Below, piece by piece: positions 4,879 through 5,479 of a stretch of 5,479 bases of DNA. Under the pieces are notes generated by a model. The model was not told the DNA's origin, searched no databases, and worked only from the letters and a program-made list of their open reading frames with translations. Position numbers and translations under genes: made by a program. Source of the DNA: an archaeon CG07_land_8_20_14_0_80_38_8 (GTDB lineage Archaea; Nanobdellota; Nanobdellia; Tiddalikarchaeales; Tiddalikarchaeaceae); NCBI GenBank assembly GCA_002779595.1, contig PEWF01000044.1, positions 1 through 5,479 on the forward strand, written 5' to 3'. Positions within the stretch are counted from its first letter, which is position 1, and every line of letters starts with the position of its first letter.

Positions 4879-5479
4879 TATTCATTAACAGCATTTATGT
4901 AATATGAACCAGCATTGGTTGTTACAACATAAGTATTCTCTGACTGAAATTGAATAATTAAATTTCTTTGATTAGTGTCTGCAATAATTGTGCAAGTGAT
5001 TGTATTAATAACAGGGATATTAATATCAAGATTCATTTTAGTCATTCCAGTATTGTCAGAATCTGTGCCCACAAGAATATTATTAATTATCTGCGCCCCG
5101 GATTGTTCTTGTGTTTCAAAATGACAATGTCCAATAGGCCCGGACTCATCAAAAATTGCTCTATTTTGAATTGCAGTTCCATCATTAGAGGAACTTTGCG
5201 CCAAGAAAATCTTGATAATATTCATCTTACTCGGCACTAAAGAGATAGTAAATATGGTTGTGTAACCCGCATTTGTGGCGTTCAAATCACTTTCCAAATA
5301 AACAGGAGCAAGCCCGCTCCCTGCAGGAAGACCTGTCAATAAAGAACCATCTCCTTTGAAGTATTTAGCTGAAACGTTCTCGCTTGTTTCCATGTTTCCT
5401 GTTGCATCAATGTTTTGAACCCATAATTTTGTTATCCTGCTTGCCAAGCTTCCTAAAAAAGAAGAAAAAACCGTATCAT
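4878..5479 (-). CDS. Tail-fibre/surface-like protein with GDGS motif (5' truncated by window end)
   Basis: The frame stays open to the right edge, so the start lies beyond the window; the TTG at 5447 is not a convincing start because coding-like sequence (FSSFLGSLASRITKLWVQNID) continues through it. Of 199 visible residues, 15-50 carry RITKLWVQNIDATGN and YFKGDGSLLTGLP. The GDGS-L-TGL pattern is common just before the C-terminal beta-rich domains of phage tail-fibre proteins and in large surface proteins of DPANN archaea. Residues 56-199 form one beta-rich domain with alternating hydrophobics and no catalytic motif; two Cys occur (in GHCHFE and TITCTI). Its likely job is structural or attachment, outside the cell or on a virus-like particle. 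Its stop overlaps the next start by one base, so it is made together with the TSP1-like protein. Cellular versus viral origin cannot be told here. Confidence 0.7.
   Translation of the reverse strand, partial: DTVFSSFLGSLASRITKLWVQNIDATGNMETSENVSAKYFKGDGSLLTGLPAGSGLAPVYLESDLNATNAGYTTIFTISLVPSKMNIIKIFLAQSSSNDGTAIQNRAIFDESGPIGHCHFETQEQSGAQIINNILVGTDSDNTGMTKMNLDINIPVINTITCTIIADTNQRNLIIQFQSENTYVVTTNAGSYYINAVNE

Noticed and set aside
4494..5240. Several plus-strand open frames rich in Cys, His and Leu
   Set aside because: They mirror the TSP1-like and tail-like genes on the minus strand; no start signals or domains support them.
5447..5479. Frameshifted signal-peptide start (ATG at the window edge reading MIRFFLLF then stop)
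   Set aside because: It would need a one-base change in a T-run to join the gene, while the main frame is already open to the edge without it; this needs upstream sequence.

Overview
The window reads as a stretch of a low-GC archaeal chromosome, most likely from a small-genome (DPANN-type) lineage. The evidence is: TATA boxes centred about 26-30 bp upstream of start codons with almost no 5' leader; short T-runs instead of hairpin terminators; a tRNA gene with no encoded CCA; an archaeal-style RelE/antitoxin pair; an archaeal-looking ThiI end without a visible rhodanese domain; and secreted proteins of a kind common in DPANN genomes (thrombospondin-1-like cysteine module, GDGS-type tail/surface protein). 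The lineage is inferred, since no rRNA or other strong phylogenetic marker is present.

Layout, left to right. Positions 1-423 (+) hold the C-terminal 140 residues of a ThiI-like tRNA sulfurtransferase, whose stop overlaps tail-to-tail with the end of the next gene. Everything else is on the minus strand and is best read from right to left. At the right edge is a 5'-truncated tail-fibre/surface-like protein (4878->5479). It is coupled through TAATG to a secreted protein with a six-cysteine thrombospondin-1-like module (4276-4878). Next is an unrecognised 321-residue membrane-anchored protein (3244-4209), then tRNA-Cys(GCA) (3120-3190), an antitoxin/RelE-toxin operon (2588-3056), a divergent Fe-S type PurF-like amidotransferase/phosphoribosyltransferase (801-2519), and a small lipoprotein (416-796) four bases after it. 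No stretch longer than 300 bases lacks a gene.

Several starts were moved from the longest open frame to an internal ATG because promoter position or protein chemistry decides it. The PurF-like protein must begin MCGIF so that Cys2 becomes the N-terminal nucleophile, and its TATA box then makes the transcript leaderless. The 321-residue protein starts at 4209 for the same promoter reason. The lipoprotein starts at 796.

The most interesting unit is the PurF-like gene. It keeps all glutaminase residues and all four Fe-S cysteines, but it is about 100 residues longer than ordinary PurF, has an altered PRPP-binding/flexible-loop region, is coupled to a lipoprotein gene rather than to purine genes, and has a perfect 16-bp palindrome between TATA box and start codon. 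I see no CRISPR array, insertion sequence or clear integration site. A wholly new multi-gene system is not proven here; the PurF-like/lipoprotein pair and the tail-like/TSP1-like pair are the best candidates.
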